Shown: positions 17,862 to 28,403, counted from the first letter of the stretch. The stretch is DNA of 64,000 bases from Saprospiraceae bacterium (GCA_016715405.1 JADKAE010000001.1:1-64000); one strand, 5' to 3'. Notes: generated from the sequence alone by a model not told the origin. Program-made: numbers and translations.

Positions 17862-18410
17862 TCAATCTTTTTTCAACCCCCATGATTCCAGAAAAACATA
17901 AGAGTTCACCACAAATTCAAAATCGGGAATATGTTTCGTGAAAGACTCCGCTTCGGATGTTGCTAAGCTGATCTTGAGACAACCTGTTCCATTACCAATA
18001 TAGGCGTTGGCTTGCCAGTTTAATTCACCCATCATTAAAAAGGGTGAGAAATAAATAATTCGCGCCTCTTGTCCGCTACTGAGAATGATTGTAGAATCAT
18101 GCAAAACCTCAACATGAATGGCTGAGTTTTCACTGCCCTCCAGGTCACCTTGCACCACTTGCTGCACTGTTTCATACCCGTCTTCATATGGCACATCCAG
18201 CGCATAAATAAATCTCTTGCTACTTTCTTTAGTCTCCCCATACGGAATAAGTAAACTAATTCTTCCTGTTTCATGCGCCGATTGAAAAAAATACCACCCC
18301 GGCGGAGAGGTAAGCTGGTAACGCATATTCGGTGCGTTTATAGTTGCTACAGTTTGAGCGGGAAGTGAGGGAATAATGAAAATAAACAGTAGAAAGGTGA
18401 AGGGTTTCAT
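17862..18410 (-). CDS. secreted hypothetical protein
   Basis: 182 residues with a clear signal peptide (FTFLLFIFIIPSLPAQ) and a compact mixed alpha/beta mature region (GWYFFQSAHETGRISLLIPY, PDFEFVVNSYVFLESWG). The pattern of a beta strand with a late helix and FEFVVNSY is reminiscent of small PsbP/DUF1795-like proteins, but this is a guess. It is on the minus strand between the Fic gene and the S15 hydrolase, with about 250 AT-rich bases upstream. Confidence 0.7.
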   Translation of the reverse strand: MKPFTFLLFIFIIPSLPAQTVATINAPNMRYQLTSPPGWYFFQSAHETGRISLLIPYGETKESSKRFIYALDVPYEDGYETVQQVVQGDLEGSENSAIHVEVLHDSTIILSSGQEARIIYFSPFLMMGELNWQANAYIGNGTGCLKISLATSEAESFTKHIPDFEFVVNSYVFLESWGLKKD

Positions 18411-18662
18411 ATAACGAATATAGGGATATTCTGTTTAAAATTAATTATCCTTCAAATATGAGTTCGATAATTATTTTAAATCAAAATATTTTAGATCCAA
18501 CAAGTCATACTCCGCTTTCTAATAAAATATCAAATTAATAATAAATTCAATTGATTAAATTGAATTTCGTTGATAAATACGCATCCCACAATTATTCAAT
18601 TTTACAATAAAAAATATTCCATAAAATTAAAATGATGATCAATTAATATTCATAATCATTTT

Positions 18663-20510
18663 TTATTGCCCGGAAACAGCTTGTTCAAATGCATCCTGTC
18701 CACCAACAATCGGAATGGTAATATTCGAATTAAGAAGGTCAATTGTTAATTCCGTGCCGGGTTTAGGCCATAAAGTAAATTCTTTATCGGATGAAAAAAT
18801 CAGCAAACCAATTTGTTTACCTGCAGGTATTATCTGATCATCGGGCATAAGATCAAAAGTCACTTGGTAATATGTATCATTTTGTAAAACAGTACCTTTT
18901 GTTAAAGAATTAAAATTCTGTGGATCTGCCCAGCCTCTTGTAATAATATTATCATACACTTCCGTTTCCTTTTCATCTTCCCATGGTAATGCAACCAACC
19001 AAACCGATAAATTTGCCGCAGCTTTGCTTGATGACAAACGAATAGTAACTTGAGGAATACCTGAAATTCTAATATCATCTTTTAGTGTTGGAGAAACAAA
19101 CAATAACCTGTGTTCGCTGTATTTATCTCCACATAATTCTGCGCCTGAATAATGATAATCATCAATTAATGTATCGGATGCATTTCCCTTTAATGGATTT
19201 AATGCTAATGCGCCATTATTATTATTACCGGACTGCAAAAAGAATTTTACATCCATTGCATTTTTATCAGGGAATTCATTGTATGCTGTTGGTATTACCT
19301 CGTGTTCTCTTACTATTTGCACCTGAGCATCATTTTCTACGCCGTTTTCAATACCAAATAAATAATGTGTGAACCATCTGTTCATCATCTTAAAAGGCGG
19401 ATCTCCGCCATGATCATCTTGATGATAATACATTTGCACTGGTAAACCTTTTTCTTTTGCTGCGAGATAAAAACGATAACTCTGTTCAGGCATCACATTC
19501 CAATCATTAAATCCGTGTGCCATTATCATTGCAGCATGCATGTTATCAATTTTTGATATATAATCTCTCGAAGCCCAAAAATCATTATAATCGCCGGTAA
19601 TCCGATCTTGATTTTTAACTAAAATACTATCCCGATAAACTGCTGTAATATATTTCCGTTTTGATTTTTCACCGCAATTAATAAAATCATATAATACATC
19701 CACATCTTCTCCCAAATATCCACCGGGAGATCTTACTAATCCATTGGACCGATAATAATGATAAAACGAAGTAACAGGTGCAACCGGAATAATTGCCTCA
19801 AGTCCTTGCACACCGGTTGTTGCCGCAGCAATACATAAAGTGCCGTCGTACGATGTGCCTGTCATACCAACCTTTCCACTGCACCAAAATGCTTTCACTT
19901 CTTCATCACCGTTTCTCGTAGTAAATGCTTTTCCTCGTCCGCACAACCAGTCGATAACTGCTTTTGGAGCAAGTGCCTCATTATCGCCACCCACTGTAGG
20001 TGCTCCATCAGATAATCCTGTGCCGGGAGAGGAAGAATACACCATAACATAACCTCTTGGCACCCAAGTGGTATTCATATAAAAAGACATAAAAGGCCAT
20101 TTATCGCGTGTGCCCAATTTACCATGTTTATGCATTTTCGGCAATTCCCCTAGTTCGTTTTTAACATTCCAAAACCTGTTTTTATCGAACAAACCCAATA
20201 GAGCCCAGAGTTTAAGTCCGTAATAGGGACTTGAAGTATACACCACCGGCAATTTCAAAGTTCCCGAAGCCGTTTGACCCGGACGCGTAATAAAAGTATG
20301 CATCCTATCCATCCGTCCATCCCCATCAGAATCAAAATTCGTCTCCACCCACAGCTCTTCATTTATCCAGGTTTCCCTATCACTAAATTCAGGGACAATT
20401 TGGGCTTCGCCGTTTGAAAACACAGGTTGCGGTGTGGTTTGTGAAAAAATTTCATTGCTGATTAAAGTGGTAATTAAAAGAAGGATGATTCTGTTTTGGA
20501 TAAGGTGCAT
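18663..20510 (-). CDS. secreted X-Pro dipeptidyl-peptidase (CocE/NonD, S15) family hydrolase
   Basis: 615 residues with a signal peptide (IILLLITTLISNEIFSQ). The S15-type alpha/beta-hydrolase core has nucleophile Ser in GMTGTSYDGT, catalytic Asp in HGFNDWNV and His in YYHQDDHGG. The C-terminal jelly-roll domain shows LSSSKAAANLSVWLVAL and DLMPDDQIIPAGKQIGLLIF. The Trp-rich N-terminal part (INEELWVETNFDSDGDGRMD) is typical of X-prolyl dipeptidyl aminopeptidases. Such enzymes remove N-terminal X-Pro dipeptides or hydrolyse esters. Being exported, it probably acts in the periplasm or outside the cell. Single gene, no partner nearby. Confidence 0.88.
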   Translation of the reverse strand: MHLIQNRIILLLITTLISNEIFSQTTPQPVFSNGEAQIVPEFSDRETWINEELWVETNFDSDGDGRMDRMHTFITRPGQTASGTLKLPVVYTSSPYYGLKLWALLGLFDKNRFWNVKNELGELPKMHKHGKLGTRDKWPFMSFYMNTTWVPRGYVMVYSSSPGTGLSDGAPTVGGDNEALAPKAVIDWLCGRGKAFTTRNGDEEVKAFWCSGKVGMTGTSYDGTLCIAAATTGVQGLEAIIPVAPVTSFYHYYRSNGLVRSPGGYLGEDVDVLYDFINCGEKSKRKYITAVYRDSILVKNQDRITGDYNDFWASRDYISKIDNMHAAMIMAHGFNDWNVMPEQSYRFYLAAKEKGLPVQMYYHQDDHGGDPPFKMMNRWFTHYLFGIENGVENDAQVQIVREHEVIPTAYNEFPDKNAMDVKFFLQSGNNNNGALALNPLKGNASDTLIDDYHYSGAELCGDKYSEHRLLFVSPTLKDDIRISGIPQVTIRLSSSKAAANLSVWLVALPWEDEKETEVYDNIITRGWADPQNFNSLTKGTVLQNDTYYQVTFDLMPDDQIIPAGKQIGLLIFSSDKEFTLWPKPGTELTIDLLNSNITIPIVGGQDAFEQAVSGQ

Positions 20511-20751
20511 AATGATGAATTAATTGTAGGGTTGAAGGTAGGGAATGTTGGGGAAAGGGGGGTGAAATATAAATTGATTTGGGTATCGTAGTGATGATTT
20601 TTTGATGGGTTTGGATGGAGTTACTTTCCAATACAGAATGTGAGATGTGTTGATTTGTAAGGGTTGCGGAGTGTCGAGTACAAATGGGGACAAAACCCAA
20701 TATTTAATACAAAAATCTAATAAAATATCTTGGTCCTTCAGGAGAAAGTAA

Positions 20752-22949
20752 TCAGGGTTGTTCAATTTCTAATTTCATTATTTGAGGAATATGTTTTGAA
20801 TTTTTAAACAAATGATTAAGAGATCGTTCCGCCTTTTCTAATTTCTTATTCTCATTTACATAGCAACTAATAATTATCGCATCGCTTTCAATTTTAGTAG
20901 AAATCTCTACAAGGGTATGGAGGCTTTTCATATTTTCCTCGAAAAAAAGCTTGCTATTGTGCTTTGCTTCACCAATAATTAATTTACCATCGGATACACA
21001 AAAATATCTATATCTCCAACTGGTTTTCTAGCATGATGTTCTTCATAGATATTTATTTGTGGGATATAATCAAATGAAACCCTTGATTGTTTAAACAAAA
21101 ACATTAAAGTGCGAATTACTGTTAGATTTCCATTTGGGTTACCATTTTTTGAAACAAATTGTTTTTAGTAAATCATTTAGCTTATATTCAAATTTCATTT
21201 CCACAGCCGTATTTATTTCTTTTAAGCAGCCTCTACACTTAATCAAGTCCTTTACTTCATCTAAATGATACCAATACTTTGAAAAACAATTTTGGCATTT
21301 GATAATAAACCCTTTTAATAATACTCTATACTCACATAGTTCGGTCAATGTGTCTGTTAAGCCATATATAAGATTTTCTTCATTTTTCCATGTTTCTCCT
21401 TTTAAGCCTAGTTTACCATCTAACGATTCAACTATGCCAATGTATCGATCTTTCAATTGAGCTAGCGAAATGCAATCACCTTCAACCTTTGAACTGGTTG
21501 ACATTTCCATAAACAGGTCGAACCAGTATTTATCAGTAATAAAATCATGAGCAGTATTAAAAGAGTTTTGAAAAAGATTGAAAAACTCTCTCAATTTTCC
21601 ACCATCGTCGTTATAACGTACATGGCTATAGGCGGATGCTGTTTGAACTGAATTTAATATTGGATGTGTGACGATCTGTTTTGCGATTTCATCAAAAGGT
21701 AAGACATTAATAGGCAGGGAATCCGAAACTGTTTCTCGCCCTGTAATTATTATTGACACCTCGATTCCGATTTATCCTTCCTGAAGCAGATTGAATTACC
21801 GCATAACTACCAATTTGGCAGGGAAACAATAATTTCTTTTTAGTATAGTCAGTTACTTGTATAATGTTTAAATCAATGGCATAATGTGCGCCAAGCATAG
21901 GATATTTGCTCGTAAATGATAACCTCGGGATAAAGTATAAGCCTTTACTGGTTAAAAGTGATTGACCTGTAACATTTTCTTCGCTTTTGTAACCATTTAT
22001 CCCCGAACCATCATGAATTTCAAAGGGGAATCTATCTATTTTTTTTATACTGAAAATGTGTATTGAATGCAATAGGCTTCAACCATTCGCTTATAATAGT
22101 TGTAAGTGCTGGTTCATCTATTGTAAGAGATGTGACATTAATGGTGTTGTTAGTAGATAAATCATACAAAATTCCTCCAAAATACCGGTCATTTTTTTGA
22201 ATTTCAAGTTGCTCTTTAGTTATATAAAAAGAGTTTTTATTTTCGTACAATTGTCGATTCCAATAATACAATAAATCTTCTATAGTCCCTGAATCATTAG
22301 CCACTATTAGCTCAAATAACTCATTGTAATGATTCCTTGGCCGGAGAATTGTAGTATCTAGGTTTAAGTATGATAAATTCCTAATATTAATTGGCTTTTC
22401 GAGATGTATCTTTTTATTTATCAAATCAAAATTAGTTGACCCTATTTCAATTATTTGAAATCGCTTTGTCAATTCTATTTCATGCATTACTGCGTTAGTT
22501 GATATATTGAAATTTAATTCGTAAAAGCTAAGCAGTGGGCTCTTTACTTTCCATACATCCCTAGAATTAATAACTTTAGCCGATGAATCATACCTATCCA
22601 ATAACCGATACACGTTTGTTCCAATAATTTCTTGATGGTCTCTATTTTCATCAAAAGGAATGTATGCTATTGGGTTTATGTTTTGAATATTGTATAAAGG
22701 AGAAAGATCAATACTCTTTGAATACAAAATATAATCAGGATCAAAATATTTTAACATCCCGATATATTCTGGTGATATGCTATTTTTTACAACTGGAATA
22801 ATCGGATTAAATCTACCACCCCATAAATGTTGATTTTGCAGGATTAATTTATACAATTTATCATATGAAAATTTTTCATCAATAAGGTATAAATACCTTA
22901 GATGTCTAGGTCGAGAATTTATTTCATATTGAACTAATTCAACTGGCAC
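20752..22949 (-). CDS. large zinc-ribbon plus restriction-nuclease-like protein, frameshifted
   Basis: Reconstructed protein of about 730 residues. The uninterrupted pieces are 22949-22032, 22072-21707, 21759-21139 and an open stretch 21130-20752 with one more break. The first piece starts PVELVQYEINSRPRHLRYLY and has no known domain. The third contains a zinc-ribbon pattern (CQNC about 15 residues before CRGC). The last contains VGDIDIFV followed by IIGEAKHN, i.e. a D...ExK arrangement as in PD-(D/E)XK nucleases, then a helical tail. All junctions are single-base shifts that keep the sense. It is the last gene of a six-gene minus-strand run starting at 26643. A role as effector nuclease in a defence system is inference. 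Confidence 0.6.
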
Positions 22950-22985
22950 AGGGTAATATATATTAATTATGAATTATAATGAACT

Positions 22986-23512
22986 CTAGCTGTAATCAAA
23001 TGTGATATCAGAATAATTGTGTTCTATTTTTGGTTTGTCCTTTATTTCTGGATGCGATACGACTTCATAAATAAAATCAAATAATTGAGAAAAGAAAAAT
23101 ATCATATTATTATAGTTCCAAAATTCCGGCGTATGCCCCTTGACAAATTTATAATCGATACCCTTATATGTAAGAGTATTATCATTTTGTATTCTAATTC
23201 CTCCCGTATGTATGGTATTTCGAGTATAAATTAAAATATTTATTAAATTTTTATATTCCTCATTTATTTTAAGTTTATCAATAAATTCTATAATTCTCCC
23301 GTTTAAGTTGTGGTTCGCAATACCTGCACTTGCTGTTATTAGTCGGATGAAGTTTTCAAATCGTAAAAAATATTTATGAATAAGTTGCTTTCAAGATCTT
23401 GTCTTAAAAAATACAGCCTGTCTGTTAAGAATTTAATTCTTTCCTCATCAGACTTAAATTCATGTTCCTTCCAAAATATCAAGATTATCATAGCAAGAAA
23501 CAATTAATTCAT
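22986..23512 (-). CDS. HEPN-like protein, frameshifted
   Basis: About 175 residues once three small shifts are repaired. Readable parts: ELIVSCYDNLDILEG, DEERIKFLTDRLYFLRQDLE, FENFIRLITASAGIANHNLN and LINILIYTRNTIHTGGIRI, then WNYNNMIFFFSQLFDFIYEV. The RNTIHTGG segment inside a helical protein resembles the RNxxH..G active-site region of some HEPN ribonucleases. The rest is too diverged for certainty. It ends 37 bases before the zinc-ribbon nuclease-like gene and follows a 62-residue gene by seven bases. Confidence 0.4.
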
Positions 23513-23518
23513 TTATGA

Positions 23519-23705
23519 TTAAAAGCTTTGAACACTTTCTCTCATCAATTTAATGTCAACGATTCTTGCATCCGTATTTTGATCCCATTTTTCGTTCAAT
23601 TTTATTAACCCATTTACCAATGCACTTGATTGTTTAGCAAATGGCTTTGATTTTAGATACATAATCTTCGTAGTTTTCAGATTCCACTTTGATATTTTGG
23701 CTCAT
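23519..23705 (-). CDS. small 62-residue protein, frameshifted
   Basis: Starts SQNIKVESENYEDYVSKIK, breaks after KAIC, and continues in the next frame as PFAKQSSALVNGLIKLNEKW and DARIVDIKLMRESVQSF. Acidic-basic mixed, probably helical, no known family. It begins 16 bases after the stop of the Cys-motif protein, so it belongs to the same operon. Confidence 0.4.
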
Positions 23706-23721
23706 ATTTATATTTGATGCA

Positions 23722-24109
23722 TTAAACGGTTATAATTTTAGTTGTTTCCTCCCCAAACTGACTAATCACCCTCACCGCTACCTTCTGCCCTTTTTTCTTA
23801 ACCTCAATTGGGTGACTCACATGCCCATAAAGCCTATCAAATGCTTCCCCATCAATTTCTATTTTTAATGTGTCTTGCAATTCCTTTTTACGCTTGTTTC
23901 TGGACTCACTTAAATCACTTAGTCCTTTTTTCCATTTAGCAAACTCATCTTTATCTCCACCACAAAGAAAACTTGTTTTACAATAAAGTTACTGCCATCA
24001 TAATCATCATCTATCATCCATGTCTCGTCCTGAAATAGCTTGTCACATCTAAACCAAACAGGATGCAAATTACACAATTTTGAGGAGGTGGTGTGCATTT
24101 AGAAAGCAT
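23722..24109 (-). CDS. Cys-motif protein with methyltransferase-tail-like C-terminus, frameshifted
   Basis: About 125 residues: LSKCTPPPQNCVIC, then after one shift HPVWFRCDKLFQDETWMIDD, then CGGDKDEFAKWKKGLSDLSE and a C-terminal EAFDRLYGHVSHPIEVKKKG followed by QKVAVRVISQFGEETTKI. The Cys residues (C-x6-C-x2-C and a fourth in FRC) could bind zinc. The last 45 residues resemble the C-terminal extension of some type III-like adenine methyltransferases, by eye only. It starts seven bases after the DUF2075 gene ends. Confidence 0.4.
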
Positions 24110-24116
24110 TATCTAC

Positions 24117-26327
24117 TTACCCTAATACTTTTTCAAAAATTCCAATAACTTTAAATTTCTCTGATTCATCATTTTTAAGAATGATATCAGAATATCCCTC
24201 CTCATTGGACATGGGTTTTAAAGTTATAGATTCATGACCCCATACATCCTCAGACACATTTTTATGGCTGTGATATTGTTTAACCGTATATCCATATCCG
24301 AAGCCAAATTCAGTATCCTTGATTTTAGTTGACTCAACTATTACAATTTGGCCATCTCTGCTTCCACCTTCATCTGGTTTAAATAAACAATAAGACCCAT
24401 TTGGAATTTTATTATTCATAGATTCTGTGACTTTGCATATGAAATATCCCTTTAGCCGAAATATTGAATGGAGGTTCAATCCAAATATAATCACCTAATA
24501 CATCGAACCCAGTAAAATTTCTGCGGCAACTTTTAAATTCAGTACAGGTATGCTATTAATATATGGACGAACATCATCAAGTGGTATAATTCTAAATGGA
24601 AATTCTTGTTTAAATGGAGAAATATGTTTTTTGAGATATTCTCTCATTTCTTTATTGCATGCGTAAATGAATGTCCCTCTTATACCACGATACATAAGAG
24701 TTTTATAAATATTGATAATATATGATTTTAATACTTCCGGGTCATCAATTCCTGTCTTGCCATATATATCAAAATATTTATTACGATCAATCTCAATTTG
24801 ATTTTTTTCCTTATTAAAATTTATTTCTTTTCCGAATATTACAGCAGCATAATTCAAGTCGTAACCTTGTGTTGTATGTATGCAACCTATTTCTTCAAAT
24901 GCAAAAGGTGAATTTATCCAATCATTAGGGGTGGAATTCCATCTGAATTTCAATCCATCCAATTCAATATCCATAAGTTCAACTGGGATTTGTTTCCTTA
25001 AATTTCTTAGGGTCCGTTACCCACTACCAGGCATACCCGGCAATAGCTCTGCAAAGTCCAAATTGCTTCTCCCGCTTAGCGAGTTCTGAATAAAGTTTCT
25101 TTATATGAATCAAAAAATAGCCAACTCCCGTAATTTCGTCATGATATTTAACTACCTCTTTCTCTCTTCACCTGCATTATGTCGTCAACAAATTGAATAT
25201 AGTTGTTTCCACCTTTTACTCTCATTTGTGATTTCAATGCCAACTTGGTCGTTTTAGCGTTGTCCAATAGCTTCTTAAATGCACTTGAATCAACATCGGA
25301 AGGTTTAACCGATTGCGCATCATCATAAAAAAAGATCTGATTTCTACTATTTGCTATGATCCAATCTAATTCAGTTCCAGTGTCATCAAGACCTAATTTG
25401 CGATTGTTCTTTTTGAAGGTACCTCTCCAGCCTATATTTCTATATTGTCTGAGCCGATGGGCTTCATCAATGATCAATAAATCATACTGGTCGTTAAATG
25501 TATCCGATGGACTTATAACCATCGATCCTTAAGACCTGGAATTTGCCTGAAGACATTTTCCACTGACTTCCGCAAGGATGACATCGCAATTACCAATCCA
25601 ATTTTCGCATTAGGATTATTTAATTGAAATTCCCTGATATAATTTATTTCTAACACCTCGTCGTCATTCACCTCTTCAAGGCTATGCTCATTAATTTTAG
25701 AATTTAATAGTTTCACAATATAAGTTGCAAGAACGGTTTTCCCCGTGCCTGCGCTTCCGCTAATAAAGATCCTGCTTGAAGATTTAGTTGTGAGACATCC
25801 CAAAATTTCCAATACTGAATTGTACTGATCTTCATTAAGTGACTTATATGGTGAATATTTGAATAATTCTGTGCTTTCAATTTCAGTGAGTGATTTATTG
25901 ACTATTTTGTTTTCAATCAGTTTAGACCATACTTCTTGAACAGATTTTTTATATAAATCCTGTTGATAATAATTATGGTTGATCAATCCATAATTTCCAT
26001 TTTGCAATTTAAATGTTCATTCAGCTGTAATACACTGTATTAAGTTCGACTCAATTTCTAAGGTTGCAGATTTATTGAATTTGCCTGACCCAATAATAGA
26101 AATTTGATTTAGAACTAATCTTTCCGGATTTGGAAAGATGATTTTTAATTCTACTTAGTGCATTTGTTGATTCTCCTACATAGGCAATCTTCTGCAGGTT
26201 ATTTTGAATAAAATAAACAATTTACCATTGATTTTGACCCAGACATTTTTTTCAATCCTGTTAATTGACTCCTTGTTAAAATCATACAATTGGAGACTTC
26301 AATAGACAATTCAAAAGACTGCTTCAT
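24117..26327 (-). CDS. GIY-YIG / DUF2075 SF1 helicase / S24 peptidase fusion, frameshifted
   Basis: Reconstructed protein of about 735 residues. An N-terminal GIY-YIG-type region (VYFIQNNLQKIAYVGES, 26327-26008) precedes a DUF2075 helicase core. The core shows Walker A SGSAGTGKT (26007-25513), Walker B LLIIDEAHRL, FFYDDAQSVKP and LKSQMRVKGG (25522-25148), and IGCIHTTQGYDLNYAAVIFG and RGIRGTFIYACN (24974-24495). The C-terminal domain (24494-24117) has KVTESMNNKIPNGSYCLF and a later Lys in YTVKQYHSHK, matching the Ser-Lys dyad layout of S24 (LexA/UmuD-type) peptidases. About five single-base breaks divide it. The start codon lies inside the end of the MazG-like gene (17-base overlap), so translation is coupled. 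Proposed as a DNA/RNA-targeting defence helicase; the role is inferred from domains. Confidence 0.65.
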
Positions 26328-26643
26328 AATTCGTCATACTTTTGGCAGTTCCTTTTGCTTTCTCAACGGGATATTTCTCCCCGTTTTTTTTTATCTTTTC
26401 AAGAATGATCGCCTTCACATCAAACTTGTAGTACTCCGCAAGCAAAAACGCAAATGCAAAAATATCGGAAAGCTCATCTTTAACTTTTTCTGAATTTGCT
26501 TCCTCTGCTTTTTTCCAAAGAAAAAGCTCTAATAGTTCACCGGATTCAATGCTAATTGCGATTGCCAGATCCTTGGGATTATGGAATTGCTCCCAATCTC
26601 TTTCGTTGCGGAAATTCCGTAGGGTTTGAATTATTTCTTCCAT
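26311..26643 (-). CDS. MazG-like nucleotide pyrophosphohydrolase
   Basis: 110 residues from the ATG at 26643; the longer frame upstream lies in unrelated sequence. MazG-fold signature: SIESGELLELFLW (the ExxE metal site) and KVKDELSDIFAFAFLLA (the ExxD site), with a basic tail. MazG-type enzymes hydrolyse (d)NTPs to the monophosphate and pyrophosphate. It leads the six-gene run and overlaps the helicase gene by 17 bases. Similar pairs of a MazG-like gene and a DUF2075 helicase occur in other bacteria; I recall this but cannot verify it here. Confidence 0.8.
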   Translation of the reverse strand: MEEIIQTLRNFRNERDWEQFHNPKDLAIAISIESGELLELFLWKKAEEANSEKVKDELSDIFAFAFLLAEYYKFDVKAIILEKIKKNGEKYPVEKAKGTAKSMTNYEAVF

Positions 26644-26728
26644 AGAAGTGAGTCTATTCGTGCTGTTTGAGTTTTTAAAGACAAATAAATTAAGTGTTAA
26701 GTTATGAGTATTAATAATTCTATTTCGT

Positions 26729-27493
26729 TTATAATGAACTGTATTTAATATAAAATTTGTCAGGCGCAACATATTTAAAAACTTCAATTGGAATCTGCAA
26801 TTTTACTCCACAAGAATTAACGTCAACATCTGTATACATTTCCATTGCTGGATAATTTGTTATTTCACCACATAAAATCGATTTTCAAGAACAGAGGTGT
26901 TCCATTAACTGTGTATGTTATCAGGTTATAGAAAAACAAACGGGGAATTTGTTTTCTTCAAATTGTAACTGTTTTTATATTTTTCTTCGTAGGTGTTTTT
27001 GATAAATCACAATCAAAGTATCTTGAATTACTTATATGATACTCTGAAATATTCATCGAGGTTGCTGAAGGAATTGTTAATTCAGGTTTTTCAATATAGG
27101 ATGTCGATGTACCTGATGAACTTGTTCCCGCCACTTTTGTCAAATTATAGTTCCAGTAAATCGGTGAATTGTAAGCAGTTATTGTCGTTCCAGTATTTGA
27201 TGAATTAGAAAATATCCGGTTTTGAAAGTACGCATACGCAACTCCGTTTAAAACAAAAAATGTTTTTGTCAAATCAACGGTCAAATAATTTTCGGTTTTA
27301 TTGTAAATATTAAACCCAATGTCACCGCCCGCATCCCATAAATTATAGGAAACAATGCAATTTTTGTCTTCAAAAACGATTCTGTCATCTTTCAATGTAG
27401 AGCCTTCAAAATCGGTTTTATAGACTTGGAAGTAATTTGGCGCCACGCAGGATGCTAATAGCAGCGTTACGAATGGATGAGTAATTTTTTCAT
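26729..27493 (-). CDS. lipoprotein, unknown function, frameshifted
   Basis: About 250 residues. The ATG at 27493 opens MKKLLIH, a one-base shift gives VTLLLASC (lipobox), and the main frame 27446-26958 follows (FQVYKTDFEGSTLKDDRIVF, a Ser/Thr-rich middle). After 26958 two further shifts give FYNLITYTVNGTPLFLKIDF and EITNYPAMEMYTDVDVNSCG. Beta-rich and exported to the outer envelope. The family is not recognised. It looks like a host gene separating two defence-like clusters. Confidence 0.6.
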
Positions 27494-27562
27494 TGGTTTA
27501 AAGTTTAATAGGGTTAGGTTTATTTACATTCAAATATAGGCATAGTATTTACGTTTTCAAAT

Positions 27563-28084
27563 TCATTTTTCATTTGCCATCCGCACACACTCCCTTCTCA
27601 AATCCACCAATAATTGCAATGCCGATGGATTTTTTGCAAGGTTGAGTAATGGCCGATATTTATGAATCAACTCCGTTTCCATAGATTCAAAATCCCCGGA
27701 AAACTCAACCCAATTTACTTTCAAGCTTTTATTGATCCAATTAATAATTTGCATTTGGTCTGCGGATGAAAATTGATAGTTGTGTTTGTTTGCTTTTGTT
27801 ACAAGCGAACCTTTTGGTGGCAGGTATCCAAGCACTGCTCCTATACTTCTAAAAAATGTCCCGTGACCATTTGCCCGGAGCTCCTGATTTAAGAACCGTT
27901 TGGTCAAACTCTCCGTTGCAATGCCAATGTAAATAATGTTGTGCTGCCTTTCCTCTAAAACATTATTGAAAGGCTTAGGTAGTCTGGTTCTATCTGAAAT
28001 GCGTATGCAATAAAGGCCAGGGTTAGGCGAAACTAAATTGTCGATGCTTCCGGCGCTCTTAAAAATTTTTTCGTGCAATAACAT
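27563..28084 (-). CDS. GIY-YIG nuclease-fold protein
   Basis: 173 residues. The GIY-YIG fold is seen in PGLYCIRISDRTRL and NIIYIGIATESLTKRFLNQE (the GLY and YIG strands and the Arg of the following helix), then FRSIGAVLGYLP, and a Glu-containing late segment FESMETELIHKYRPLLNLAK that supplies the catalytic Glu and the short Asn. Such proteins cut DNA as single-domain nucleases. It starts eight bases after a HARE-HTH gene and is the last of four minus-strand genes (29862-27563). Confidence 0.72.
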   Translation of the reverse strand: MLLHEKIFKSAGSIDNLVSPNPGLYCIRISDRTRLPKPFNNVLEERQHNIIYIGIATESLTKRFLNQELRANGHGTFFRSIGAVLGYLPPKGSLVTKANKHNYQFSSADQMQIINWINKSLKVNWVEFSGDFESMETELIHKYRPLLNLAKNPSALQLLVDLRRECVRMANEK

Positions 28085-28092
28085 TTTTTCAA

Positions 28093-28383
28093 TCAGGCAT
28101 TGTCCAACGATGAAACCTGTAATAGCTTTTGGATTTTTTGATATTGATCTTTAGGTAGAGCAGATTGGATTTTCGGTAACCTAATTAGTGAAACCGTTGA
28201 GCCATCAAGGTTGAAAATGTTGAAATAGTTTTTTGCTCTTCCATGAATTTGATACGCTATGATTTTCGACCCATCCTTTTTCTGATACCAATTATTCTTA
28301 TTTAATTCGTCAGCAATCTTCTGTGTTGTCATAGGGTGACCCGTCTGCCTTAATAGTTTCTCCATTGCTTCGTGCAAATACAT
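28093..28383 (-). CDS. HARE-HTH (HB1/ASXL-type) winged-helix protein
   Basis: 96 residues. The N-terminal 70 residues match the HARE-HTH pattern: LHEAMEKLLRQTGHPMTTQK and IADELNKNNWYQKKDGSKI, then YQIHGRAKNYFNIFNLDGST. HARE-HTH domains occur fused to restriction enzymes and chromatin proteins and are proposed to sense DNA modification. Here it is a free-standing small protein between an unknown gene and a GIY-YIG protein. Confidence 0.72.
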   Translation of the reverse strand: MYLHEAMEKLLRQTGHPMTTQKIADELNKNNWYQKKDGSKIIAYQIHGRAKNYFNIFNLDGSTVSLIRLPKIQSALPKDQYQKIQKLLQVSSLDNA

Positions 28384-28403
28384 AAATCAGAAGTTTAAAT
28401 TAA

